From positions 62,001 through 126,000 of the forward strand of contig NZ_AQHN01000011.1 of NCBI RefSeq assembly GCF_000359745.1: a stretch of 64,000 bases of DNA, read 5' to 3'. The notes under the pieces were generated by a model, which saw nothing but the letters and a program-made list of their open reading frames with translations, was not told the DNA's origin and did not search any database. The DNA is from Rhizobium freirei PRF 81 (lineage in GTDB: Bacteria > Pseudomonadota > Alphaproteobacteria > Rhizobiales > Rhizobiaceae). A program made the position numbers and the translations under genes. Shown here one piece after another: positions 1 to 7,683 of this stretch; position 1 is the first letter of the stretch, and each line of letters opens with the position of its first letter.

Positions 1-1
1 G

Positions 2-883
2 GGCGACGCCATGGATCGGGCTGTCGAGGCCTTGCGGATCTGCGCCGCCAAGCTGAAGACACGGGAAATCCGCCGTATGCGGCTGATCGCGACCGAGGCC
101 TGCCGGGCGGCGGACAACGGCGAGGCCTTCCTTGAGCGCGTCACCACCGAGACTGGACTGCAGCTTGAGATCATCGATCGCGAGACCGAGGCTCGGCTTG
201 CCGTTTCCGGCTGTTCCTCGCTGGTGGGACCGGAGGCGCGCTCCGTCGTGCTGTTCGATATCGGCGGCGGCTCTTCCGAGATCGCCGTTATCCGCATCGG
301 CGAGAATCGCTCCAGCCGGCTTGCCAATCACATCACCCATTGGACCTCGCTGCCCGTTGGCGTCGTGACGCTCTCGGAACGGCACGGCGGGCGCGATGTG
401 ACGCCGGAGCTGTTCGAGACGATGGTGTGCGAAGTTCAGCGCATGCTCGAGCGTTTCGATTGCCCGCCCGTGCAGGGAGCGGCGCGCGACAGCGCCGACT
501 TCCATCTGATCGGTACGTCCGGTACGGTGACGACGCTTGCCGGCGTTCATCTCGATCTGCCGCGCTACGATCGGCGCCGGGTGGACGGTGTCTGGCTGTC
601 GGACGACGAAGTGAGCGCGATGCAGGCCAAGCTGCTGTCCTGGGATTTCGCCGGCCGCGCCGCCAATCCCTGCATCGGTCCGGATCGCGCCGACCTGGTT
701 CTGGCGGGCTGCGCCATTCTGGAGGCGATCCGCCGCCGCTGGCCGAGCCCACGCATGCGCGTTGCCGATCGCGGCCTGCGCGAAGGGTTGCTGACTGACA
801 TGATGGCGGACGACGGTGTGTGGCGGCGAGGCCGCTCGCGCCGGGGTCATCGACCGAGGGATATGAAGGGGCCGCAGACGTGA
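2..883 (+). CDS. Ppx/GppA family phosphatase, 5' truncated by the window edge
   Basis: This is the C-terminal part of an exopolyphosphatase/guanosine pentaphosphate phosphatase of the ASKHA superfamily. These enzymes hydrolyse polyphosphate or pppGpp in the cytoplasm. The reading frame is already open at base 2, before the first ATG at 11, so the true start lies outside the window. A glycine-rich phosphate-binding motif, [13 protein letters not shown], lies near residue 85 of the visible part. A second nucleotide-contact region, [13 protein letters not shown], follows, and the end, [10 protein letters not shown], is typical of rhizobial Ppx/GppA proteins. The stop codon overlaps the likely GTG start of rlmE, so the two are probably co-transcribed. 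Whether polyphosphate or pppGpp is the substrate cannot be told from sequence. Confidence 0.92.
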   Translation, partial: GDAMDRAVEALRICAAKLKTREIRRMRLIATEACRAADNGEAFLERVTTETGLQLEIIDRETEARLAVSGCSSLVGPEARSVVLFDIGGGSSEIAVIRIGENRSSRLANHITHWTSLPVGVVTLSERHGGRDVTPELFETMVCEVQRMLERFDCPPVQGAARDSADFHLIGTSGTVTTLAGVHLDLPRYDRRRVDGVWLSDDEVSAMQAKLLSWDFAGRAANPCIGPDRADLVLAGCAILEAIRRRWPSPRMRVADRGLREGLLTDMMADDGVWRRGRSRRGHRPRDMKGPQT

Positions 884-1599
884 CCAAGCCAACCATCGCC
901 GGCAACCGGACGGGCCGAAAGCTCGGCCAGCGCGTCAAGAAAAAGAAGCTGAAGGCCTCGTCGCGGCAATGGCTGCAGCGGCACATCAACGATCCCTATG
1001 TGCAGCGCGCCCAGCTCGAAGGCTACCGCGCCCGTGCCGCCTTCAAGTTGCTGGAGATCGACGAGAAGCATCAGATCCTGAAGGGCGCGCGCCGCATCAT
1101 CGACCTGGGGGCAGCTCCGGGCAGCTGGTCGCAGATTGCCGCCAAGGTGACCGATTCGACCGAAGAGGATATCCGCGTCGCGGCCATCGACTTCCTGGAA
1201 ATGGCGCCGATCCCCGGCGTAACGATCCTGCAGCTTGATTTCCTTGATCCGGAGGCGCCGCAGCGGCTGATCGATGCGGTCGGCGGCACGCCGGATCTTG
1301 TCATTTCCGATATGGCGGCGCCGACGACCGGCCATCACCGCACCGATCACCTGCGGACCATGCATCTTTGCGAAGTCGCAGCCCATTTCGCCGTCGAGGT
1401 GCTGGCGGAAGGCGGGCATTTCCTTGCCAAGACATTCCAGGGTGGCACGGAGCGCGATCTCTTGACCTTCCTCAAGCAGAATTTCCGCCAGGTCATCCAT
1501 GTGAAGCCGGGGGCATCCAGAGCCGAATCGGTCGAAATGTTCCTGCTGGCGAAGGGCTTTAAGGGACGCAAGGCAGATGAGGAAATAGCAGAGGCTTGA
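880..1599 (+). CDS. rlmE: 23S rRNA (uridine2552-2'-O)-methyltransferase RlmE (FtsJ/RrmJ)
   Basis: The predicted enzyme uses S-adenosylmethionine to methylate the ribose of U2552 in the 23S rRNA A-loop, a late step of 50S assembly. The 239-residue protein has a basic N-terminal extension, then [13 protein letters not shown], the SAM-binding motif [12 protein letters not shown], the [14 protein letters not shown] segment with a conserved catalytic Asp, and LAKTFQGG with the catalytic Lys. I chose the GTG at 880 because it overlaps the preceding TGA stop (GTGA), has an AAGGGG-like ribosome-binding site about ten bases upstream and gives the [12 protein letters not shown] start expected in rhizobia. 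An ATG at 820 in the same frame would overlap the phosphatase gene by 64 bases. Coupling with the upstream phosphatase is inferred from the overlap. Confidence 0.95.
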   Translation: MTKPTIAGNRTGRKLGQRVKKKKLKASSRQWLQRHINDPYVQRAQLEGYRARAAFKLLEIDEKHQILKGARRIIDLGAAPGSWSQIAAKVTDSTEEDIRVAAIDFLEMAPIPGVTILQLDFLDPEAPQRLIDAVGGTPDLVISDMAAPTTGHHRTDHLRTMHLCEVAAHFAVEVLAEGGHFLAKTFQGGTERDLLTFLKQNFRQVIHVKPGASRAESVEMFLLAKGFKGRKADEEIAEA

Positions 1600-1621
1600 T
1601 CTGACAGTCTTTTTCGTTCGA

Positions 1622-1644
1622 TGATGCCGCTTCCCAAGGCATCA
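1622..1644. other. short inverted repeat between rlmE and the VOC gene
   Basis: TGATGCC and GGCATCA (7 bp) flank a nine-base loop 22 bases after the rlmE stop. There is no T-run, so it is either a weak terminator or chance. Confidence 0.25.
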
Positions 1645-1664
1645 CGGACGATCAAGACACAATC

Positions 1665-2048
1665 ATGCTTCTCTACATAACGCTCGGTTCCAACGACATC
1701 CCTCGCTCGCAAGACTTCTACGACGCGGTTCTGCCCGTGCTCGGCTATCGGCGTCAGCGCGAATCGGACGAGGAAATCGGCTACGCCGCCGATGGCGACA
1801 CCCGTTGCAGGTTCTGGGTGGTGAGGCCTTATAATCAAAAGGCGGCAACCATCGGAAACGGCTCCATGGTCGCTTTGCACGCGGAAAGCCGTGCTGATGT
1901 CGATACCTTCTACGCCGCGGCTCTCGCCCATGGCGGCACGGATGAGGGCAAGCCGGGCCTGCGCTCCTTCCATGCCAATTTCTACGCGGCCTATGTCCGC
2001 GATCCTGACGGCAACAAGCTGAGCGCCGTCTGCGAAAGGCCGGAATAG
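1665..2048 (+). CDS. VOC superfamily (glyoxalase/bleomycin-resistance fold) protein
   Basis: This 127-residue protein is one vicinal-oxygen-chelate domain. It opens with a beta strand carrying LLYITLGSNDIPRSQDFYDAVLPVLGY, the usual N-terminal betaalphabetabetabeta module. It ends with HANFYAAYVRDPDGNKLSAVC, where the YVRDPDGN turn is characteristic of the family. Such proteins include glyoxalases, dioxygenases and antibiotic-binding proteins. The substrate cannot be assigned, and possible metal ligands are not clear enough to name. It stands alone downstream of rlmE, 65 bases away, and a rhizobial dispersed repeat begins at its stop codon. Confidence 0.85.
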   Translation: MLLYITLGSNDIPRSQDFYDAVLPVLGYRRQRESDEEIGYAADGDTRCRFWVVRPYNQKAATIGNGSMVALHAESRADVDTFYAAALAHGGTDEGKPGLRSFHANFYAAYVRDPDGNKLSAVCERPE

Positions 2049-2136
2049 AGCATTTCCAGGAAAGTGCGCAGCGGTTTTCCGTCCGGAATGCGGCAAGAAA
2101 CAAGACGATTGAGCGTTTTCGCGATTCGAAGAAAAG
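2046..2136. repeat. rhizobial dispersed intergenic repeat, copy 1
   Basis: Starting at the VOC stop codon, the run TTCCAGGAAA, then GTGCGCAGCGGTTTTCCGTC, then CGGAA recurs almost exactly at 23284-23319, in an unrelated gap. It continues with GAGCGTTTTCGCGATTCG, which I recognise from many rhizobial intergenic regions. It lies between convergent genes. Its outer limits are approximate. Confidence 0.7.
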
Positions 2137-2184
2137 CGGAAAGGCTCGCGATCCCGATTGCGCCGGAGCGCAATCGAGACGGCA

Positions 2185-3621
2185 TCATTTTGCAACCCGC
2201 TGCTCCACCTGCGGCTCCAGGGCGGCGACGCGCTTGAGGCCGGCCTTGTGACCAGAGACCATGGCACCGGCGCTGCGATCCATCCGGATGAAGGGGATGG
2301 TGGCGAGCACGGTCAGCACCGAGATGCAGAAGAAGGCGATGTGGAAATCGTGAACTTGCAGTTCCGTGCCACTGAAGAAGGTCGAGGTTTCCAGGATCAT
2401 GGCGGCGACCGCGACGCCGAGCGCGAGGCTGATTTGCTGCATGACCGAGCTCATCGACGTCGCCTGGCTGGCCTGCCTATCGCTGATATCGGCGAAGGCG
2501 AGCGCATTGATGCCGGTGAAGAAGAACGAGCGCGAGAAGCCGCCGATCAGCAGGATGCCGACGATGATGAGATGCGGCGTCCAGGGCTGGAAGAAGCCGG
2601 TGCAGATCGTGGTGATTGTCGTGATGGCCGCCGCCGAAAGCAATGCCGTCTTGAAGCCGACGGCGGTAAAGACCCGGCGAGCGATGAACTTGGTGGTGAT
2701 CGCACCGATCGCACCGGCAAAGGTGATGAGGCCCGACTGGAACGGATTGAGGCCGAAGCCGAGCTGCAGCATCAGCGGCGTCAGGAATGGCATCGCGCCG
2801 ATGCAGATGCGGAAGAGCGTGCCGCCGGTCACCGAGGCGCGGAAGGTCGCGTTCCTCAGCAGCGACAGATCGAGGATCGGAGCCGCATGATGGCGCGCAT
2901 GGCCGATATACAGGAAACCGCAGGCGAGGCCGATGACGACGGCCGAGATGCCGACGACCGGCGGCAGGGCCGGCAGGCTGATCACGGACATGCCGAAGAC
3001 GACGCCGGAGGCTGCGAATGAGGTCAGCAGAAAGCCTGTCACATCGAGCTTCGGCGGCATGGTCGCTTCCACATCGGGCAGATAGATCGTCGACAGGATG
3101 ACGCCGAGAACGCCGACGGGAACGTTGATCAGGAAGATCCAGTGCCAGGAGGCATAGGTGGTGATGAAGCCGCCGAGCGGCGGGCCGGCAAGCGGGCCGA
3201 CGAGCGCCGGAATGGAAAGCAGCGCCATCGCCGAAACCAGGTCGCTCTTCTGGGTGGTGCGCACCAGCACCAACCGCCCGACCGGCGTCATCATCGAGCC
3301 GCCGACGCCCTGCAGGAAGCGGGCGAAGACGAATTCCGGCAGGCCGCCGGAAAAGGCGCACATGATCGAGCCGATGACGAAGACGCAGATGGCGATACGG
3401 AAGATGTTCTTCGCCCCGAAGCGATCCGCCATCCAGCCGCTGATCGGGATGAAGACCGCGAGCGACACCATGTAGGACGTCAGCGCCAGCTTGAGCGTGA
3501 TCGGGCCGACATGGAGGTCGTTGGCGATGGCCGGCAGCGCTGTCGCGATAACGGTGGAATCCATCTGTTCCATGAAGAGAGCGACTGCGAGGATCAATGG
3601 AACGATGCGATTCATAGGCAT
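2185..3621 (-). CDS. MFS multidrug exporter, DHA2 (EmrB/QacA-like) family
   Basis: A 478-residue inner-membrane transporter, predicted to export drugs or metabolites with the proton gradient. The first helix carries the DHA2 signature LFMEQMDSTVIATALPAIA. Motif A is seen as GWMADRFGAKNIFR and motif C as GPLAGPPLGGFITTYASWHW. Many further hydrophobic segments follow, consistent with about 14 helices. The start at 3621 (or the ATG six bases later) directly precedes the first helix and has AAGG just upstream. An in-frame ORF extends to 3864 but its N-terminal 81 residues look non-coding. The gene is divergent from the metallo-beta-lactamase gene at 3957, and a tandem operator-like repeat lies between them. 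No dedicated regulator gene is adjacent. The substrate is unknown. Confidence 0.9.
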   Translation of the reverse strand: MPMNRIVPLILAVALFMEQMDSTVIATALPAIANDLHVGPITLKLALTSYMVSLAVFIPISGWMADRFGAKNIFRIAICVFVIGSIMCAFSGGLPEFVFARFLQGVGGSMMTPVGRLVLVRTTQKSDLVSAMALLSIPALVGPLAGPPLGGFITTYASWHWIFLINVPVGVLGVILSTIYLPDVEATMPPKLDVTGFLLTSFAASGVVFGMSVISLPALPPVVGISAVVIGLACGFLYIGHARHHAAPILDLSLLRNATFRASVTGGTLFRICIGAMPFLTPLMLQLGFGLNPFQSGLITFAGAIGAITTKFIARRVFTAVGFKTALLSAAAITTITTICTGFFQPWTPHLIIVGILLIGGFSRSFFFTGINALAFADISDRQASQATSMSSVMQQISLALGVAVAAMILETSTFFSGTELQVHDFHIAFFCISVLTVLATIPFIRMDRSAGAMVSGHKAGLKRVAALEPQVEQRVAK

Positions 3622-3785
3622 CTGCCTTGATGGTCTGTCTTCGGGAAGGCTGCCGCTTGAGCGCGGTCGCCGCTCTGTAGTCCTATGCGAGGCTGCTGCC
3701 AATCCCGGATTTTGCGTCATGACGGCTTGAGGATCACGTCTTCGTGATGTCCGCTGCCGCAAGGCGCGAAAGCAAGATTTGACAT

Positions 3786-3815
3786 ATGCTAAGAGCATGG
3801 AAATGCTAAGCGCAT
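3786..3815. promoter_or_regulatory. tandem operator-like repeat between divergent MFS and MBL genes
   Basis: ATGCTAAGAGCAT (3786-3798) and ATGCTAAGCGCAT (3803-3815) are direct repeats with one mismatch, spaced 17 bases. Each has inverted ATGC/GCAT ends. TTGACA at 3779-3784 just upstream could be the -35 box of a promoter toward the MBL gene, so a bound regulator would cover that promoter. The regulator is not identified. Confidence 0.6.
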
Positions 3816-3956
3816 AAAACGTCGTCGGCTTATTAGCGGATTCGCAAAGGGTTGTCATGGCCAAATCGCCGGTCAGGCAAGATCACCTTCCGGATCGTTC
3901 TCACGGTGGCGATGACAGGCGCGGCTCACGCTGCGGCAAGCATAAGGAGTGAGACC

Positions 3957-4829
3957 ATGACTGCTGTTCTGCCCCCGGACATGCATCGGTTCAAACTGGG
4001 ATCCTGCACCATCACCGTCGTCAGGGACGGTGCCAGCGTCATGGACAACCCTTGGGAAACCTTCGGCTCGAATCAGGCGCCCGATACCGTCCGCAAGCTT
4101 TTGGAGCAGAATTTCCTGCCGACGGAAAAGCTGGTGAACAGCTATGCTCCGGCCATCATCGATACCGGCTCCGACGTGATCGTCGTCGATACCGGTTTTG
4201 GCGCAGCCGGCAGGGTTCGCGGCCTCGGCCGTTTTCGCGAGGGATTGAAGGCTGCTGGTTACACGCCGGAGCAGGTGACCGTCGTCGCGCTGACGCATCT
4301 GCATGGCGATCACATCGGCGGCTTGATGGAGGAGGGTGCGCCTGCCTTTCCGAACGCCCGTTACGTCACCGGCGAAATTGAGTATGCATTCTGGACGGAC
4401 AAGGCACGCGAGGGAACGCCGGCTGAAGGCGGTCACAGGACCGTTCTCGCCAATGTCGTGCCCTTCGCCGGGAAGATGACTTTTTTGAAGGACGGTGGCC
4501 AGATCGTCAGCGGCATGACCGCCATGCTGGCGCCTGGCCACACGCCCGGCCATCTCGTCTTCCATCTCGAATCGGATGGCAAGCAACTCGTCATGACCGG
4601 CGATACCGCCAATCACTATATCCTCTCGCTCGGCCGCCCAGATTGGGAAGTCCGCTTCGATACAGATAAGGCCCAGGCCGCCAAGACTCGCAGGCGCATC
4701 TTCGACATGATCGCCGCCGACCGCATCCCCTTCCTCGGCTTCCACATGCCGTTCCCCGCCGTCGGCTTTGTCGAGAAGCAGGCTGAAGGCTTCCGCTACA
4801 TTCCGAAAGCCTATCAGTTTGAGCTGTGA
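3957..4829 (+). CDS. MBL-fold metallohydrolase
   Basis: A 290-residue metallo-beta-lactamase-fold hydrolase, a family that includes lactonases, glyoxalase II and other esterases. The metal-binding motif is ALTHLHGDHIGG (HxHxDH). A later histidine occurs in LAPGHTPGHLVFH, an Asp in MTGDTANHY, and a last His in FLGFHMPFP, so the full di-metal ligand set is present. I chose the ATG at 3957 because an AAGGAG ribosome-binding site lies eight bases upstream (3944-3949). The frame is open further upstream from a TTG at 3852, and that extension contains a signal-peptide-like stretch ending AAHAAA. Periplasmic export is therefore possible but less likely. The gene is divergent from an MFS exporter. 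The substrate is unknown. Confidence 0.88.
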   Translation: MTAVLPPDMHRFKLGSCTITVVRDGASVMDNPWETFGSNQAPDTVRKLLEQNFLPTEKLVNSYAPAIIDTGSDVIVVDTGFGAAGRVRGLGRFREGLKAAGYTPEQVTVVALTHLHGDHIGGLMEEGAPAFPNARYVTGEIEYAFWTDKAREGTPAEGGHRTVLANVVPFAGKMTFLKDGGQIVSGMTAMLAPGHTPGHLVFHLESDGKQLVMTGDTANHYILSLGRPDWEVRFDTDKAQAAKTRRRIFDMIAADRIPFLGFHMPFPAVGFVEKQAEGFRYIPKAYQFEL

Positions 4830-5001
4830 CGCGAAGGGAGTTGTCTCCTGTCCCCAATCACCGATAATTTTCGCGGGATTTGGGATTCGCGCGATGAGGG
4901 TAGTGGCCTCTGCAGGTATGGGGGATAGCGATAAATCTCTTCAGAGCTGCATGCCAAGCGGAGCGTATTTTTGTGCCGTTGCCGATTTCCCTATGCGAGA
5001 C

Positions 5002-6051
5002 TTACGGACCTGTCTTTAGCGCGCGGCTGAAGGCAGCGATGGTCATGCTAATCAGCTGCGCGTGAATCTCTTTCCGCGGCCGGCCTCCGCCGTCCGTGCA
5101 GATTGGATCACCGATCTTTTCAGATAAGACGATCGCCGACGCACCGGGTTTGCAGTCAGCGAACATGCTGTAATGGCTCGCATCCTCGATCGTCGTATAG
5201 CGCGCCGTCGGAATTGCTTTTGCTACCTTGGAAGCGTCTGCCGTCAGCGGAATTTTTCCAGGCTGACCAAGGTTTACAATATCGACCGGAATCGAAATGT
5301 CGGAAAAACTCTTGAAGTCGAATATGTCGATCGGGGCGGGATCGATTGCCATGGCAAAACGAATGCGCTTATCTTCGTTGTCCCGTCCGGCGAGCTGTAA
5401 ATTCATGGCGTGAAGATCAACGCCGCTTTGCCTGATCCACCCGCAAAGGGAAGGATTGAGCTTGTCCGTATCACAATAGCTCGCCAGGAGCTTTGGCTCC
5501 ATGCGGGCGCCCGCTATTGCCAAAGCCGTACTGCCACCCATGGATAGACCAAGAGCACCGATTTTGCCCTGGCTGAGGTTGGTTTTGAAAAGAGCTTCCG
5601 TCTCCATTGCATTCAAGGTTTCAGTGAGATCGTCAGGTCGCAACCAGACCTTCATCGTTTCAGCTGCTGACCTGTTCTTTCCCGAATTTCCCGGATGCGT
5701 TGGACTTGCTACTACGAATCCCTGCTGAGCAAGGGGTGTTGCGATCCAACTCATAGCTTCTGGGTTTCCAGCCAGACCAGCACCGTGCGAAAGCAGGATC
5801 AGCGGAAATTTTCCGTCGGAGATTGGCGCGTCGCGCATGGCTGGCGTGCCTACAAAGAACATGCTCTCGCCTAGTACTGCTGCCGTACCACCTGATTTTG
5901 CCGGATACCACACCGTGACATCGAGATTATTGCCGCGCTCTTTTGACGGCACCACGATTTGATGCACGCCAACGCTCTCGTTAGCGCCGGCTGGGTATTG
6001 CATCATCAGCATGGGGGTTACGGCGACGCAAAACATGGCTCGGACTTTCAT
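5002..6051 (-). CDS. secreted alpha/beta hydrolase, dienelactone hydrolase/PAF-acetylhydrolase-like
   Basis: This 349-residue serine hydrolase resembles the predicted dienelactone hydrolase group (COG4188) and platelet-activating-factor acetylhydrolases. A signal peptide (MKVRAMFCVAVTPMLMMQ, cleavage near AGANES) indicates the periplasm. The core shows LILLSHGAGLAGN as the oxyanion region, GALGLSMGGSTAL as the nucleophile elbow with Ser, and DASHYSMFADC carrying the probable catalytic His. A pair of cysteines (DCKPG, DPICTDGG) near the C-terminus could form a disulfide. It lies 192 bases downstream of the membrane AraC regulator gene on the same strand. Control by that regulator is a guess from position only. 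The physiological ester substrate is unknown. Confidence 0.85.
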   Translation of the reverse strand: MKVRAMFCVAVTPMLMMQYPAGANESVGVHQIVVPSKERGNNLDVTVWYPAKSGGTAAVLGESMFFVGTPAMRDAPISDGKFPLILLSHGAGLAGNPEAMSWIATPLAQQGFVVASPTHPGNSGKNRSAAETMKVWLRPDDLTETLNAMETEALFKTNLSQGKIGALGLSMGGSTALAIAGARMEPKLLASYCDTDKLNPSLCGWIRQSGVDLHAMNLQLAGRDNEDKRIRFAMAIDPAPIDIFDFKSFSDISIPVDIVNLGQPGKIPLTADASKVAKAIPTARYTTIEDASHYSMFADCKPGASAIVLSEKIGDPICTDGGGRPRKEIHAQLISMTIAAFSRALKTGP

Positions 6052-6243
6052 CGGAATCTCCTATCCAGCAACATGGGGCAACGTGCAGGCTCGTTTGCCG
6101 CGCAGCTTCCGCCAGCGAAGCGCTCGCCTCGATGAGTCTGCGGTCGTGTTCCATGAGCACGTTCATGCCGCTAGCATCGGCGGATCAGGCCTAAACTCGA
6201 CCTCGAACATGTTTTTGATCGTACTGAATCGCGATTTCGTACG

Positions 6244-7290
6244 TCAGGAAGGCCGGCTTAAGGTTGGGCTTGGTCGCATCTGTCGCCATTGCACCGGCGT
6301 CATATCTGTCACACGGCGGAATTCGCGATTGAAATTGGATTTGGTCTGGAAACCGACTTCAAGCATGACCTCGGTTACGGATTTGTCTGTTTCGGTAAGT
6401 AACCGACATGCATCGGCGATACGGAAGTCATTGACGAACTGGGAGACATTCTTGCCGGTGGCACGATTGATTGCCGTCGAAATCTGCCGGGTTGGAAGGA
6501 CAGCTTTGCGCGCCAGGCGATCGAGATTGAGATCTGGGTCACGGTAGAACCGCTTTGTCTCCATAAGCGACCGAATTGTGCCGAGCGTTTCTTTGTCCGT
6601 CTGCTCGGCGATTGAGGGGATCACTTCATCAGTCTCGGCGGTCGCCCGGCCGCGAACGGCCATTGCGCTAGCGATCGATAATATGATCAGCGCGAGGAGG
6701 TTGCCGACCGCCACCATGGCTGCCGCGTGCTTGCCGTGGGTCCAGGAAAAGTCCAGGGCTACGAGGAGGTCGAGTGCTGCCGATAGAAACAGCGTCGCGG
6801 CAGCGAAAATCAGCGCGCGATAGACTGATGGCGCACTCTCGAATGGAGTTCGCCTTAGAGCGTCTGGGCCCGGCTGCATCAAATGCAGGATCGCTGCGGC
6901 GTACCCAGTGAAGATTGCAGGAAGGACGACGTCGATTGCGTTTCGCCGCACAACTATCAGCAGAATGATAAGTGCGGCGGGGAGCGCATGCAGGCTGAGA
7001 CGAGCAACGGCGAAGATGCGACGCTTCTGAACCAGTTTGGCCGCACCGCAATAGGCCAGCGGTGGCACGAGAGCTGCGCCCACCGGAGAGATATACGTCA
7101 CAGCCTCGATGCTGTACCCCCACCGCAACCCTGAAAAAAACGCTTGGAACGCGCTGAGCAGGATCAATAGGAGAAAAGGGGAGTTACGCGCTCTCCCAAT
7201 CGATGCTGGTCCGTCATTGTCGTTCGACATCGTGACGAACAAGATGAGGAGCAGAATGGCGACGACAAAGGAAAGCGGGATGAGTGGCAT
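6244..7290 (-). CDS. AraC-family regulator with N-terminal multi-helix membrane domain
   Basis: A 348-residue protein in two parts. The first 220 or so residues contain about six or seven hydrophobic segments, for example LSFVVAILLLILFVTM, FLLLILLSAFQAFFSGL, and LLALIILSIASAMAV, so the protein sits in the inner membrane. The last 100 residues are an AraC/XylS DNA-binding domain: LNLDRLARKAVLPTRQISTA as the first helix-turn-helix and VTEVMLEVGFQTKSNFNREF as the second, ending with the usual TPVQWR. Membrane-bound AraC regulators are thought to sense external or membrane signals. I chose the ATG at 7290, directly before the first helix; the frame is open to 7359. The likely target is the neighbouring secreted hydrolase gene, but this is inference. 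Confidence 0.87.
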   Translation of the reverse strand: MPLIPLSFVVAILLLILFVTMSNDNDGPASIGRARNSPFLLLILLSAFQAFFSGLRWGYSIEAVTYISPVGAALVPPLAYCGAAKLVQKRRIFAVARLSLHALPAALIILLIVVRRNAIDVVLPAIFTGYAAAILHLMQPGPDALRRTPFESAPSVYRALIFAAATLFLSAALDLLVALDFSWTHGKHAAAMVAVGNLLALIILSIASAMAVRGRATAETDEVIPSIAEQTDKETLGTIRSLMETKRFYRDPDLNLDRLARKAVLPTRQISTAINRATGKNVSQFVNDFRIADACRLLTETDKSVTEVMLEVGFQTKSNFNREFRRVTDMTPVQWRQMRPSPTLSRPS

Positions 7291-7626
7291 CCGGTCATCT
7301 CTCTCTGAAAGAAGCTTTCTGACTGACACCGTCTCCGCTTCAAAAATCCTTTGTCGCAAAATTCCCGATCAAAGCAACAGTTTGGCTTTTGATTTTTGCA
7401 CCATTGCGAAGTCAGGCTGTCCCGGCGATCGTGCTAAGCAGCATTCCGCGTGAAAACTATCCTTGGCGCTGGAATGCGTACGACGGGACGAAGTTCGCAG
7501 CTTCAATCTCGGCGCAGCAATTGAAGGCTTAAAGTTAGCATATCTGCCCAGCGCTTTTTGCTATTCCCTTCCTGTCATAGACGTGTTACCAGCCCTCGCC
7601 AACTTCCAAGCAACACTTGCAAGATC
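7291..7626. other. gap upstream of guaB without a recognisable gene
   Basis: About 335 bases between the divergent AraC gene and guaB. One frame crosses it (from 7463) but runs through the guaB start, has no family resemblance and looks like a shadow. It presumably holds the promoters of both genes. I could not identify a known riboswitch here. Confidence 0.5.
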
Positions 7627-7665
7627 GCCCGGTAGACGATTCGTTCCGGGCTTTCCTGTTTTTCA
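7627..7665 (+). promoter_or_regulatory. terminator-like hairpin in the guaB leader
   Basis: GCCCGG (7627-7632) pairs with CCGGGC (7646-7651), with an internal ACG/CGT pairing, and is followed by TTTCCTGTTTTT. It sits directly upstream of the guaB ribosome-binding site at 7671-7676. It could end upstream transcripts or act as an attenuator of guaB. Confidence 0.4.
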
Positions 7666-7683
7666 CAGACGAAGGAATTGGCC

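Noticed and set aside
2158-3021. 287-codon plus-strand frame opposite the MFS gene
   Set aside because: It is highly charged and repetitive, and is the complement of membrane-helix codons.
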